64,000 nucleotides of DNA, taken from the NCBI GenBank assembly GCA_943788755.1, contig CALSRM010000003.1:1890212-1954211 (forward strand), read 5' to 3'. Shown here piece after piece: positions 1 to 11,537 of this stretch (positions are counted from its first letter, which is position 1; each line of letters starts with the position of its first letter). The notes below the pieces were generated by a model. The model searched no databases. It was not told where the DNA came from and worked only from the letters and a program-made list of their open reading frames with translations. The stretch comes from an uncultured Flavobacteriales bacterium (GTDB lineage: Bacteria; Bacteroidota; Bacteroidia; Flavobacteriales_D; Parvicellaceae). Both the position numbers and the translations under genes were made by a program.

Positions 1-1
1 A

Positions 2-1675
2 TTATCCTGTCCAAATATACTTCCTTCAGCTAGCTTCACATCAACAACAACTTCTACGTGTTCTGGCTTGGTCGACTTTTTTGATGCTTCTTCCAATAAT
101 CCAACGCAATGGCTTTGGAACTTTGGAGATGGAAATACAGATACTATTCAAAATCCATCTCACAATTATGTAAACTCAGGATTTTACAATGTAACCCTTA
201 CAGTAACCAATACATCTGGGAGCAACACATTGATATCTAATAATTATATCTCAGTAAATATAGGGGCTGCTTATCCTATTGCAGTTTCATGTGTTCCGAA
301 TACACAAGACGGCTCATTGGGTTTTGGGATTACCAATGTGGCATTAGGAAACCTTAATCGATCCTCTGGTGACGCATCCGAGGGGTATTCAGATTTTACC
401 TGTGATTCAACAGCTCTTTTTATTGGCTATACATATCCAGTTACTATTACCCATGACAATCCAACTTTCCATCAGTGTGCTGTATGGATTGATTATAATA
501 ATGATGGTTTTTTTGATAACGCTTCTGAGCAAATTATTTATTCCCCAAGTTCTTTGTTTACGGAAGGAGATTTCCAAGTTCCATCTTCCGCTGTTTTAAA
601 TGTTCCTTTGCGGATGAGGGTTTGGGCGGATTACGATTTAGCTGCCGCAGCGGATCCTTGTGCGTCACCTCAATTTGGCCAGATTGAAGATTACACTATT
701 TTTATACTGCAAAACACTTCGCCGCCTTCTGCAGATTTTTCTAGTAATATTTCCTATACATGTGATGGTATTGTTCAGTTTTCGGATCTTTCAACAAATG
801 CGCCTTTTGCCTGGCAGTGGGACTTTGGAGATGGTAACACTTCGGTCGCTCAAAACCCCAATCACACCTATATAAACGATGGTGTTTATAATGTTCAAAT
901 GACATCCTCAAATGCATTCGGAGACGGAATAATCACAAAAATGTCTTTAGTTGAGGTGAATATTGCAGATAATCTAATTCCTGCAGACTGTTATCCTGGC
1001 ACTGTAGATTATTGTTGTGGATATGGAATAGAAAATGTAGTTTTTAACTCAATTGATAATTCATCATTCAATTCTAGTGAGGGGTATGTTGACTTTTCTT
1101 GTGAAAATCAAACTATTGTAAATATAGGAGATTCCTACTCAATAAATATTTCGACCGGACTAGACAATCCTCAAGACACTAAGGTTTGGTTAGATATCGA
1201 TAATAATGGCTTTTTTGATAATGATGAATTATTGTTAGAAGCGTATAATGCATATAGCTTTAGTGCTAATATTACTATCCCTTCCGCTTCATTACTTAAC
1301 ACTCCGATTAGGATGAGGATTTCGTCCGATGAGGTAGGGAATAATTTTGGACCTTGTGATAATTTGATTAGAGGTCAGGCAGAAGATTATGCTGTAATTG
1401 TGAATGATGCTACTCGTCTTAAAGATAACGATTCTTTTAATTTCAAAATGTACCCAAATCCTTCCAGTGGCATTGTTACTTTTGATATAGGAAATACTGA
1501 ATTAGATAAAATCAGCATATATAGTTTAATGGGGAAGAAAATAGTTGATTATACTTTTTCATCACCCTCAACCTCAATAAAGCTAGATCTTAATGAATTG
1601 AAAACAGGATCTTATTTAGTTGAATTAATTGACTCAAGCGGTTTTAGGTCAGTTAAAACATTGGTTATTCAATAA
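2..1675 (+). CDS. Secreted PKD/GEVED-domain protein with T9SS sorting domain (5' end missing)
   Basis: The reading frame is open to the left window edge, so the start lies upstream. The bases before the first possible internal start already encode the beginning of a PKD domain (PSASFTSTTTSTCSGLVDF). The order is PKD (FGDGNTD), GEVED (WIDYNNDGFFD ... GQIEDYTIFI), a second PKD (WDFGDGNTS), a second GEVED (WLDIDNNGFFD ... GQAEDYAVIV), then a C-terminal type A sorting domain (MYPNPSSG ... GSYLVELI, ending KTLVIQ). PKD and GEVED modules are typical of Bacteroidota adhesins and secreted enzymes. The sorting domain implies export by T9SS and surface anchoring or release. No catalytic domain is visible in this part, so any enzymatic role would lie upstream. 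Confidence 0.85.
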   Translation, partial: LSCPNILPSASFTSTTTSTCSGLVDFFDASSNNPTQWLWNFGDGNTDTIQNPSHNYVNSGFYNVTLTVTNTSGSNTLISNNYISVNIGAAYPIAVSCVPNTQDGSLGFGITNVALGNLNRSSGDASEGYSDFTCDSTALFIGYTYPVTITHDNPTFHQCAVWIDYNNDGFFDNASEQIIYSPSSLFTEGDFQVPSSAVLNVPLRMRVWADYDLAAAADPCASPQFGQIEDYTIFILQNTSPPSADFSSNISYTCDGIVQFSDLSTNAPFAWQWDFGDGNTSVAQNPNHTYINDGVYNVQMTSSNAFGDGIITKMSLVEVNIADNLIPADCYPGTVDYCCGYGIENVVFNSIDNSSFNSSEGYVDFSCENQTIVNIGDSYSINISTGLDNPQDTKVWLDIDNNGFFDNDELLLEAYNAYSFSANITIPSASLLNTPIRMRISSDEVGNNFGPCDNLIRGQAEDYAVIVNDATRLKDNDSFNFKMYPNPSSGIVTFDIGNTELDKISIYSLMGKKIVDYTFSSPSTSIKLDLNELKTGSYLVELIDSSGFRSVKTLVIQ

Positions 1676-1762
1676 ATTTGAAAATCAGAAGTTCTGTTTA
1701 CTATTTCCTGTTCGTATTTATAACTCAATTCCTTCTTAATTAATAAATGGATGCTGCAACTG

Positions 1763-3370
1763 CTATTTGTTGTCCGATTTAACCTTAGTACTTCCTACAA
1801 ATCGAAAACCAATATATGGAGAGGCTCCTTTATAAAGTTCGGAAGATTTAATCTGCAGGTAGTAGGGAAGACTTCCCCAAGAACCTCCTTTTGTAATACT
1901 TGAATCCGCTATCATTTCAGCTACATTTCCACTCATACAATACACGCCATAGTTGTTAGGATGGTAGCTGTTTACTGGTCCTGTTATCAATGAGCCATCT
2001 TGGGCAGAAGCATCTCTTAGTTCTGACTCGGAAATCCCAGATACTAAATATGTACTTCCAATGTCTAAAACCCACCTATCTTTAGCTGGTCTGTAATTAC
2101 ACAACATGCATCCTTTAGCATTTCGAATGTGTGGTCCTCCCCAAGGATAAGGACTTTCTTGCAATCCTCCTCTGGCAGCTAGTTCCCATTCTTTTGCTGA
2201 TGGTAATCTGAATTCATAATTTTGATATTTCCTTTTAGGAAACTTATTGTATTCTTCGGTGAGCCAATTACAGAAAACTTCGGCTCCCTCTTTGGTAATA
2301 TTTACAACAGGGTAATTACTGTAATTAGGGTGAGTAGTATAGTCATTTTCAATTACAGCAGGGTAGTCCATTTCTGTTATCCATAAGCTATTATCACTTG
2401 CATATTTTTGATTCGATGCACTTTCAAGAAAAAGGTTGTAAAGTTGATTGCTCACCTCATATCGACTTATTAGAAAGCTATTATCTCTTGAAATTTCCGT
2501 AAGCATACTTTCAATAAGTTTAGCGCTTAATTCAATTTCTTTTTTAGGCTTTAATGTTTTGAAATCAACAACCTCAATAAAGTATCTAAATCCGATTTTG
2601 CTGCTTGCTTCTGTGAAACCTGCATATTCATCTTTTCCATCAATCTCCAGAAATGGTGCACGACTTCTCCAACTACCTCCTTTCGTTCTGCCATCTTCAA
2701 AAACCATCTCGGCTACATTCCCACTCATATTATATAACCCATATGCGTTTGGCCAATACGAATATACAGTAGCTGTTACATCAGCATAATCATTGAAACT
2801 ACCAGTAACACCCATGTAATCGCCCCTTCTTCTTAAATAATTTGCCTTTATTTGTCCTTTGAATTTTTTGTCCGTTCTTCTCATTTCTTCCCCTTTCCAT
2901 GGAAAAATTGCATTTGGATTTCCCCCTCTAGCTGCTAGCTCCCATTCTGCTTCGGTAGGAAGTCGAACATTTATCTTTTGTACAGGGTGTTTTGGGTCAT
3001 TGCTAAACTTATCGTTCAATATCATTTCCAGCCATTCACAATAGCTTTCTGCTTTTTCTTTTGTTAAACCTACCAACGGGTAGTTGCGATAAGCAGGATG
3101 TCGGAAATAATATTTTACATAAGGTTCTGCCTTTCTAAGGTTATTTCTCCATACTGCAGTGTCAGGAAGCATTTGGTTATGAGCTTCGATACCTTTATTT
3201 TTCTTTAGATAATATAAATATTCGAGATATTGTAAGTTGGTTAACTCAGTTTTAGCTGCCCATAGAAAGTTTGCTTTAATAGGTTTGCAGTTAAGAATTT
3301 CAAAATCAGCTTTAGGTTCCTGTGCAAAACAATTATTACAGATAAGTATAAGAACAAATAAGTATTTCAT
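1763..3370 (-). CDS. Secreted protein with two SUMF1/FGE-sulfatase-like domains
   Basis: The 535-residue protein starts with a signal peptide (MKYLFVLILICNNCFAQ). Two copies of a formylglycine-generating-enzyme-like fold follow. Each has the family's landmarks: an early VSNQLY/ELTNLQY-type motif, RLPTEAEWELAARGG or RLPSAKEWELAARGG in the middle, and YNMSGNVAEMV...TKGGSW or YCMSGNVAEMI...TKGGSW near the end, closing with GFRY/GFRF. The family includes FGE, EgtB and the gliding/T9SS lipoproteins GldJ and GldK, but those usually carry one such domain. The tandem arrangement and the lack of a clean lipobox argue against a direct GldK call. A structural or binding role in the periplasm or outer membrane is likely, but the function is unknown. 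Confidence 0.75.
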   Translation of the reverse strand: MKYLFVLILICNNCFAQEPKADFEILNCKPIKANFLWAAKTELTNLQYLEYLYYLKKNKGIEAHNQMLPDTAVWRNNLRKAEPYVKYYFRHPAYRNYPLVGLTKEKAESYCEWLEMILNDKFSNDPKHPVQKINVRLPTEAEWELAARGGNPNAIFPWKGEEMRRTDKKFKGQIKANYLRRRGDYMGVTGSFNDYADVTATVYSYWPNAYGLYNMSGNVAEMVFEDGRTKGGSWRSRAPFLEIDGKDEYAGFTEASSKIGFRYFIEVVDFKTLKPKKEIELSAKLIESMLTEISRDNSFLISRYEVSNQLYNLFLESASNQKYASDNSLWITEMDYPAVIENDYTTHPNYSNYPVVNITKEGAEVFCNWLTEEYNKFPKRKYQNYEFRLPSAKEWELAARGGLQESPYPWGGPHIRNAKGCMLCNYRPAKDRWVLDIGSTYLVSGISESELRDASAQDGSLITGPVNSYHPNNYGVYCMSGNVAEMIADSSITKGGSWGSLPYYLQIKSSELYKGASPYIGFRFVGSTKVKSDNK

Positions 3371-3483
3371 GTGGTTTTTACGGGTATAACAATCAAATGG
3401 AAAATAGTTACAGTAAATTATATAAATAGGTTTAAATCCTAAAGGATAGAACTTTTTTGAATCAATTATGTTTCAGTTGATAG

Positions 3484-3508
3484 GTTAGATTGCAGTTTTC
3501 AATCTAAC
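3484..3508. repeat. Perfect inverted repeat in the 3371-3672 intergenic region
   Basis: GTTAGATTG at 3484-3492 and CAATCTAAC at 3500-3508 form a 9-bp perfect stem with a 7-base loop. It lies between the divergent SUMF1 and cold-shock genes. No T-tract follows on either strand, so it is not an intrinsic terminator. An operator or RNA hairpin is possible. The rest of this gap holds only the cold-shock promoter. Confidence 0.4.
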
Positions 3509-3611
3509 TAATAATTAAATCAATAATTAAAAGCATTGAATTACAAAATAAAAGATTCCGTTTTAATAGTTCTGTACAAGCCCTTATAGTTGCAAGGAGC
3601 TATTAAAGATC

Positions 3612-3644
3612 TTGAATAAGATTACAATATATTTTGTACATTTG
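3612..3644 (+). promoter_or_regulatory. Bacteroidota-type promoter of the cold-shock gene
   Basis: TACATTTG at 3637-3644 matches the Bacteroidota -7 consensus TAnnTTTG. A TTG at 3612-3614 sits 22 bases upstream as a possible -33 element. The predicted start of transcription is about 22 bases before the ATG at 3673. Confidence 0.5.
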
Positions 3645-3672
3645 TTGACAACATTTCTAAACACATTATTGA

Positions 3673-4134
3673 ATGGCGAGATCGCAAGAAACATTTGGAA
3701 AAAAGGAAAAAGAGAAAAAACGTTTGAAAAAACGAGAACGTGAGGATAAGCTTCAAAAAGCAGGCTGAGCGCAAAGAAAACTCTAATAAAGGAGGAAGTT
3801 TGGATTCGATGTTGGCCTATGTCGATGAGTTTGGGAATATATCTCAGATACTCCCCCAGATCCAACAGTGAAGAGAGAAGAGGTAGATGCAGAAAGTATT
3901 GAGCTCGGTGTTCCCAAGAGAGAAGAAATTGTTATGGATGCCGTTCGAAAAGGAAAGGTTGAATTTTTCAATGATCAGAAAGGGTTTGGTTTTATAAAAG
4001 AAGATGAAACACAAGAAAAATTCTTTGTACACGTTCACGGTTGTACAGAGGTCATTGTAGAAAATGATAAAGTTTCATTTGAATTAGAACAAGGACTTAA
4101 AGGACTAAACTGCGTTCGCGTAAAAAAGATTTAA
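3673..4134 (+). CDS. Cold-shock-domain protein with basic N-terminal extension (two frameshifts in sequence)
   Basis: Reading through two frameshifts gives about 152 residues: a highly charged Lys/Arg/Glu N-terminus (MARSQETFGKKEKEKKR), a middle segment with YVDEFGNI and DTPPDPT, then a C-terminal cold-shock domain (GKVEFFNDQKGFGFI ... FFVHVHG) carrying the RNP1-like KGFGFI and RNP2-like FFVHV nucleic-acid-binding motifs. This layout matches a known Bacteroidota cold-shock family with a basic leader, probably an RNA chaperone. The frame breaks at the A-run at 3755-3760 (one extra base) and again at 3837-3846 (two extra bases, a duplicated AT or TC). After removing them the length is a whole number of codons. 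A strong terminator follows. Confidence 0.75.
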
Positions 4135-4157
4135 TCATAACAGTAGTTATATTTATT

Positions 4158-4183
4158 AAAGACGGACTAGTTCCGTCTTTTTT
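4158..4183 (+). terminator. Intrinsic terminator of the cold-shock gene
   Basis: AAAGACGGA (4158-4166), loop CTAGT, TCCGTCTTT (4172-4180), followed by more T. It lies 24 bases after the stop codon and separates this gene from the convergent nitroreductase gene. Confidence 0.85.
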
Positions 4184-4280
4184 ATGCCTATCTAGAAAAA
4201 TAGATTATTTAGCTGAATGGTAATCAAGGATAACTTATATACAGCACAAAGTTTCTGTGAAATAAATTCCACAATCTTAT

Positions 4281-5057
4281 CTAAACGGTCTTAACAAACA
4301 ATTCTCTATCAAATCGAATTCTAGGTCCATAGATTCCATTTTTTGCTCTTTTTCCAACACTTATCGCCATACAGATTTTAGCAGACCCTGGAAGTTCAAG
4401 TAAGTCATGAACTCTGTTTTCATCCAATCCTTCCATAGGGCAGGAGTCGTATCCATAAGAACGAAAAGCTAACATTAAGTTTTGACACGCTAAGGCAGTC
4501 GATTTATGTGCCCAAGTCCTCATATCAGATTTTGAAGCTGGACCTCTTGGTGTAGGTTTTTTAAGTCCCATAAAAAACAAAACAACTTTTTTAATTGCTC
4601 CTTTAATGCCCAAAGGACCTTGGTCATAAGCTAAAGGAACAATTTTGTTGTAATATTGAATAGCAGCGTTAGGTGTTTTGACTTCATCCTGTTCTTCAAA
4701 AGCCTGTAGCATTAACTTTCGAGTTGTCCTCCACATTTCAGGACAAGCAACCGCAACAATAATTTCCGGAGCAGTGGCAGCTGCTGGTTGATTTAAGCAA
4801 TAATTATTCAATAATTTTCTTTTATCTTTTGATTTAACCCAGTAAAATTGCCAAGGTTGGAGATTCGATGAGTTGGGCGCTAATAAAGCCAAATCAAGAC
4901 ATTTTTCAATTACTTCCTCAGGAACAGGCTCATCTGTATAAACTCTACAACTTCTCCTGCTATTAACTAATTTGGTGAAATCAGCTGAATTCTGATAGTC
5001 AGATTCTTCTTTGTAATTTAAATCTGGAATTTTAGAAAATATATCAACTTTAGCCAT
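4281..5057 (-). CDS. Nitroreductase family protein
   Basis: The product is about 258 residues from the ATG at 5057 (MAKVDIFSK). An upstream in-frame ATG at 5114 would add 19 hydrophobic residues not expected in this family. Nitroreductase landmarks are present: an early SRRSCRVYTDEPV motif that binds the FMN phosphate, ALLAPNSSNLQPWQFYWV near residue 60 (the conserved PSxxNxQPW segment), and a C-terminal glycine-rich stretch ending KRAKNGIYGPRIRF. Such enzymes reduce nitro groups, quinones or flavins with NAD(P)H in the cytoplasm. The physiological substrate cannot be told from sequence. The gene stands alone and converges on the cold-shock gene. Confidence 0.85.
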   Translation of the reverse strand: MAKVDIFSKIPDLNYKEESDYQNSADFTKLVNSRRSCRVYTDEPVPEEVIEKCLDLALLAPNSSNLQPWQFYWVKSKDKRKLLNNYCLNQPAAATAPEIIVAVACPEMWRTTRKLMLQAFEEQDEVKTPNAAIQYYNKIVPLAYDQGPLGIKGAIKKVVLFFMGLKKPTPRGPASKSDMRTWAHKSTALACQNLMLAFRSYGYDSCPMEGLDENRVHDLLELPGSAKICMAISVGKRAKNGIYGPRIRFDRELFVKTV

Positions 5058-5307
5058 TTGTTTTATTTTAGATTGTAAAAATATATATTCAATTGAATTA
5101 TTAATAATAACCAAATTAATTCATGAAATTTTATTTTCTAGGGTTCATTTATGCAGTTACTAAATACTGTATCGTAAAAATTGAAAAAAAGAAATCAGTT
5201 TTGGCAAATTAAATATCATTTATTTTTCAATAAAACAAAGATTAGTACATTATGTTTTAGCGTATTTAAGTACATTGTCATGTTTTAAATAATAAGGTAT
5301 TAGGGAT

Positions 5308-7368
5308 ATGATGTTCAGGGTAATTGTACTATTTGTTTTTTCTATAAACCTTGCTTATTCTCAGGTTGAACCACTAAATATTGATATTGTTAGAGGTCCA
5401 TATGGAACTCCTCATATATTTGCTAAAACAGATAAGGAAACTGCTTACGGTTTGGCTTGGGCGCATGCTGAGGATGATTTCAAAACGATACAACAAACAT
5501 TTTTGCCGGTTAAAAATTCTCTCGGTAAACATTTAGGTAAAGATGGAGCAATGCTCGATTATGTTATTCAACTTTTGCGTTGTGAGGAAACAGTTGATGC
5601 TCATTACAATGATTTATCTCCTGAAGTAATAAATGTGATTGAAGGTTATGTAGATGGTATAAACGCCTATGCTTTATGTCATCTAGAAGAAATTTTAGTG
5701 AAAAATACTTTTCCAATTTCGGTAAAAGAATACTTGGTTGGATTTCATTTGGTAATACATTTTTTTTCTGATGCAGGAAATGTAATTAGAGATCTTTTTG
5801 GAAATAGGATTTCTTCAATGACTGATTCTACTTTAACGAGTATTGGTTCGAATGGTTTTGCTTTTAGAAGAGCAAAAACGAAAGATGGAAATACATATTT
5901 AAATGTGAATACACATCAACCACTAGAAGGTCCATTCGCCTGGTATGAAGCTCATTTGGTTTCAGATGAAGGATGGAACATGCTTGGGGGTTTATTTCCA
6001 GGATCTCCCATGCCTTTTATTGGAACCAATGAGAATTTAGGTTGGACCCATACCTACAATTATCCAGACTTGATAGATATTTATCAGTTACAAATGAATC
6101 CGAAAAATAAGAATCAATATCTTTTTGATGATAAATGGGTGGATTTGGAGATCTCAAAAGCAAAGCTCAAGGTTAAGTTGAAATTTGGGTTAACTATTCC
6201 AGTTCGTAAAGAGTTATTGTGGAGTAAATACGGACCAGTAGTTAGAAATGATAGTGGGGTGTTCTCTTTTCACCTGAATGCATTAGAAAATATTTCCGCT
6301 ATTGATCAGTGGTATCATATGAATAAGTCTTCTAATTATGAGGAGTTTACGCAAGCATTAAATATTATGGGTATACCCAGATTTAATATCATGTATGCGG
6401 ATAGAGAGGATAATATTTTTTATGTAAGCAATGCTCAACTTCCGGTGCGAGATACTTCTTTTGATTGGAATGCAGTTTTACCGGGGAACACCTCAAAAAC
6501 TATGATTAGAGAATACCACAAGCTAAAAGAGTTGCCGCAATTATTCAATCCCTCTCAGGGATATTTATTCAACACGAACAATAGCCCTTTTAATTGTGCT
6601 CATCGAGATGATAATCCAGATGAGGAAGATTATCCGACTACTTTTTCATTTCAGGAGAAAATTAATAATCGGAGTTTAAGATTTGAAGAGCTGATTAAAC
6701 AATATGATAAAATTTCCTATGAAGATTTTATTGACATAAAATATGATCAGCAATACCCAACCCCTATATTTTGTCCCTTCGAGATAAATGATGTTTTTGA
6801 ATATAATTCTGCTGATTATCCAGGAATTAAAAGTTTAATTGATATTATCCAGTCCTGGGATAGAAAAGCAGACACAAATAGCATTGGAGCCGCACAATGG
6901 TACATTTACTACGAATTCCTGAATAAACGTATTGCCGAAGTTAAGCATAATCTAGATGCTCCAGTTCCTAGTGATTTGGTTATTGCCTCTTTAAAAAATA
7001 CTAGAGACTATTTCTTGGATAAATTTGGAAGAATTGATATTGTGTTTAAAGCTTTTCAAAAGCATGTGCGCGGTAATGTTGAGTTGCCTGTTTCTGGTTT
7101 AGTTGATATGATCGCTGCAACATCAACAGCAAGTTATAAGGATGGTATGGTGAAAGCTGTTTCTGGCGATTCCTATATTATGTTAATCAGGTATGGAGAT
7201 AATCAAGTGGAAATTGAAACAGTTTTACCCTATGGATCTAGTGCTCATGCAAACTCTCCTCATTATGCGGATCAGATGCATATGTATGTTAACCACCAAA
7301 GAAAAAAAATGTCGTTGGATAAAGATGTTATTATGAAGAATGCAATTGAAATTTATCATCCAAAGTAA
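5308..7368 (+). CDS. Penicillin acylase family (Ntn-hydrolase) secreted amidase
   Basis: The 686-residue precursor has a signal peptide (FRVIVLFVFSINLAYSQ). It shows the acylase layout: an alpha-chain start with RGPYGTPHIFA and AYGLAWAHAEDDF, then a presumed autocatalytic cleavage before the nucleophile serine in IGSNGFAF (near residue 180). The beta chain follows with NTHQPL, WYEAHLV, FPGSPMPFIGTNENLGWTHT and a later GAAQW. The family includes penicillin G acylase, cephalosporin acylase and acyl-homoserine-lactone acylases such as PvdQ. All cleave amide bonds in the periplasm after self-processing. The substrate here is unknown; lactone quenching or turnover of acylated peptides are both possible. 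It is followed by prmC after 64 bases. Confidence 0.85.
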   Translation: MMFRVIVLFVFSINLAYSQVEPLNIDIVRGPYGTPHIFAKTDKETAYGLAWAHAEDDFKTIQQTFLPVKNSLGKHLGKDGAMLDYVIQLLRCEETVDAHYNDLSPEVINVIEGYVDGINAYALCHLEEILVKNTFPISVKEYLVGFHLVIHFFSDAGNVIRDLFGNRISSMTDSTLTSIGSNGFAFRRAKTKDGNTYLNVNTHQPLEGPFAWYEAHLVSDEGWNMLGGLFPGSPMPFIGTNENLGWTHTYNYPDLIDIYQLQMNPKNKNQYLFDDKWVDLEISKAKLKVKLKFGLTIPVRKELLWSKYGPVVRNDSGVFSFHLNALENISAIDQWYHMNKSSNYEEFTQALNIMGIPRFNIMYADREDNIFYVSNAQLPVRDTSFDWNAVLPGNTSKTMIREYHKLKELPQLFNPSQGYLFNTNNSPFNCAHRDDNPDEEDYPTTFSFQEKINNRSLRFEELIKQYDKISYEDFIDIKYDQQYPTPIFCPFEINDVFEYNSADYPGIKSLIDIIQSWDRKADTNSIGAAQWYIYYEFLNKRIAEVKHNLDAPVPSDLVIASLKNTRDYFLDKFGRIDIVFKAFQKHVRGNVELPVSGLVDMIAATSTASYKDGMVKAVSGDSYIMLIRYGDNQVEIETVLPYGSSAHANSPHYADQMHMYVNHQRKKMSLDKDVIMKNAIEIYHPK

Positions 7369-7432
7369 ATCAATTATATTTTTTGTTTGGAGATTAAAAG
7401 TTGAGATAATAACTTTAAATATATTTACAACC

Positions 7433-8299
7433 ATGTTTGTCAATTCCAATATTGTAGATCAAATAGTAGCTTACTACCACGAGAAATTGAGTTCGCTATA
7501 TCCTAGTAATGAAGTGAAAAACATTACAGAAATAATGTTTGAACATTTTATGGGTTGGGATAAAATGACACTCAGATCAAATAATAAATCTTCGCTATCC
7601 GAATCGGAATTACTCTTGTTTCATAAAGCATTAAAAAGACTGTTGAAAAATGAGCCTGTGCAACATATAACGGGAGAAATGGAATTTTATTCATTGCCTT
7701 TTAAAGTAAATAAAAATGTTTTAATACCCCGTCCGGAAACAGAAGAGCTGGTGGATTTGGTTATTAAGGAATGTAAGGGTTCTGAAACAATTTTAGATAT
7801 TGGAACGGGATCCGGTTGTATTCCAATATCTCTTAAAAAACAGTTAAAAAATACGCTTGTTTATGGCGTAGATGTTTCTGAAGAAGCTTTGGCGATTGCA
7901 AGAGATAATGCCGCATTAAATGCAACGGAAGTAACATTTGTTAAAGAGGATGTTCTTCAAATGTCATCTATAGAAAATTCTTTGAAAAAAGAATTTGATG
8001 TTATTATAAGTAATCCGCCTTATATTACAAACTCTGAAAAGGCATTAATGAGTGAAAATGTTCTTACCTTTGAACCACATGTAGCTCTTTTTATTGAAGA
8101 TGATGAGCCCTTGTTGTTTTATGATAAAATTGGCCATTTAGCATATGATAACTTATCTTCTGGCGGCAAATTGTATTTTGAAATAAATGAGCAATATGGT
8201 GATCAGACAATGGCGCTTTTAAAATTCATTGGTTTTTCGGATATTCGAATGATAAAAGATTTACAAAATAAAGATAGAATTGTTTTAGCAATTCGTTAA
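7433..8299 (+). CDS. prmC: Peptide chain release factor N5-glutamine methyltransferase
   Basis: The 288-residue protein starts at the ATG at 7433 (MFVNSNIVDQ). An open frame further upstream encodes no family-like sequence. An N-terminal helical domain is followed by a class I SAM-dependent methyltransferase fold with LIPRPETEELVDLV, the SAM-binding ILDIGTGSGCIPISL and the catalytic NPPY motif (ISNPPYIT, near residue 193). PrmC methylates the glutamine of the GGQ motif of RF1 and RF2 to speed translation termination. All hallmark motifs are intact. It is followed after 26 bases by ligA, so the two may be co-transcribed. Confidence 0.95.
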   Translation: MFVNSNIVDQIVAYYHEKLSSLYPSNEVKNITEIMFEHFMGWDKMTLRSNNKSSLSESELLLFHKALKRLLKNEPVQHITGEMEFYSLPFKVNKNVLIPRPETEELVDLVIKECKGSETILDIGTGSGCIPISLKKQLKNTLVYGVDVSEEALAIARDNAALNATEVTFVKEDVLQMSSIENSLKKEFDVIISNPPYITNSEKALMSENVLTFEPHVALFIEDDEPLLFYDKIGHLAYDNLSSGGKLYFEINEQYGDQTMALLKFIGFSDIRMIKDLQNKDRIVLAIR

Positions 8300-8304
8300 A
8301 ATAA

Positions 8305-10389
<2,085 letters not shown>

Positions 10390-10465
10390 ATTTGGCATTC
10401 GATTGTGCGTAAGTATTAGAATATCATTTTTATTGAATGCCTACAATCACTTATTTTTGTAATAG

Positions 10466-11023
10466 ATGCAAGTTATAGATAATATAAAAATTAAAGCTGG
10501 AAGACTTGTTCTTAATAGGGAAGTTAAAAAAAATGCAAATAGAAAACCTGTTGTTTGTAATTTAAATAACGCATCTAGTGTTGCACTTTTAATGAACATA
10601 TCGGATGAATCTGATCTACAAAAAATAACAAAGTTTGAGAAGTTTTTAAAAGCAGAATTTGGAATTAAGAAGGTTTTCATTCTTGGCTATTCTGACAATA
10701 AAAAAGAAGATCCGGAATTTTTACGATCAAGTATAAGTTTTGACTATTTGCAGCGAAAAGATTTATCCTGGAATGGAGTGCCTTCTGGAAATGTTTATGA
10801 AAACTTTGTTGCTGAGCAATTTGATATTCTAATAGATATGACGAATTATTTTAATGTTCCATTGAGGTTTGTTTTGTTGCGGTCGAAAGCCAAGTTTAAA
10901 ACCGGAATTTTCTCAGAAGAATCCAAGCCATATTTCGATATGATGATTGCTTTTGATAAAGATGATTTCGAAGAATATGCAAATCAACTCGTCCATTATT
11001 TGACCATAATAAATGCCAAATAA
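10466..11023 (+). CDS. DUF6913 family protein
   Basis: The 185-residue cytoplasmic protein has no signal peptide or membrane segment. Recognisable features are a basic start (KIKAGRLVLNREVKKN), a central YLQRKDLSWNGVPSGNVYENFVAEQFDILIDMTNYFNVPLRFVLLRSKAKF-like region (here spanning about residues 90-140) and an acidic end. This resembles the Bacteroidota-specific DUF6913 family, often found beside cell-wall or shikimate genes. No catalytic motif is known or visible. The stop codon overlaps the start of aroK by 11 bases, which implies co-translation. The family assignment is from memory of the pattern and is moderately sure. Confidence 0.65.
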   Translation: MQVIDNIKIKAGRLVLNREVKKNANRKPVVCNLNNASSVALLMNISDESDLQKITKFEKFLKAEFGIKKVFILGYSDNKKEDPEFLRSSISFDYLQRKDLSWNGVPSGNVYENFVAEQFDILIDMTNYFNVPLRFVLLRSKAKFKTGIFSEESKPYFDMMIAFDKDDFEEYANQLVHYLTIINAK

Positions 11024-11537
11024 TTCAGAACAAAATAACATTGTATTGGTTGGTTTTATGGGGGCAGGGAAAACCACCATTGGAAAACTTTTGGCAAAAT
11101 CTATGGGCTTTAGTTTTATTGATACGGATGAAGAAATTGAAAAAGAAGCAGGAATGTCTATTGCTCAGATATTTAAAAATAAAGGAGAGGAATATTTTAG
11201 AGAATTGGAAAGTGATTTCATTACCAATTTACGTCTAAGCAATTGCATTATTGCAACCGGAGGAGGTATGCCGTGTCATAATGATAACATGACAAAATTG
11301 AAGGTGTTGGGAACTGTACTATTTATAAACACACCCTATGACTCAATAATTGAAAGATTAAAACTAAATCAGGATTCACGACCTCTTTTAAAATCGAGTT
11401 TGAGTAATGAAAAAGATGAATTGCTAAGTTTGTTTTCAAAAAGGCAACAAATATATAAGTCTTCGGATAAAGAGGTTTTAGGTGACAGCAATCCCTGTTT
11501 TATTGTAGAAGAAATACTGAAAATAGTAAACAGTTGA
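11013..11537 (+). CDS. aroK: Shikimate kinase
   Basis: The 174-residue protein matches the usual length of the family. It has the Walker A motif GFMGAGKTT (residues 14-22), the shikimate-binding DTDEEIEKEAGMSIAQIF segment, REL with the conserved arginine, the glycine-rich ATGGGMPC, and a lid segment with an arginine at DSRPLL. It phosphorylates shikimate with ATP on the way to chorismate and aromatic amino acids. The start overlaps the upstream DUF6913 gene. No terminator is evident, and a long gene-free stretch follows. Confidence 0.95.
   Translation: MPNNSEQNNIVLVGFMGAGKTTIGKLLAKSMGFSFIDTDEEIEKEAGMSIAQIFKNKGEEYFRELESDFITNLRLSNCIIATGGGMPCHNDNMTKLKVLGTVLFINTPYDSIIERLKLNQDSRPLLKSSLSNEKDELLSLFSKRQQIYKSSDKEVLGDSNPCFIVEEILKIVNS

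Noticed and set aside
1763..3370. Calling the two-SUMF1 protein GldK or GldJ
   Set aside because: Those carry one domain and a lipoprotein signal and sit with other gld genes. None of that holds here.
3584..4038. Minus-strand open frames over the cold-shock gene
   Set aside because: They are antisense to a protein with clear cold-shock motifs and read as low-complexity Phe/Leu/Ser sequence.
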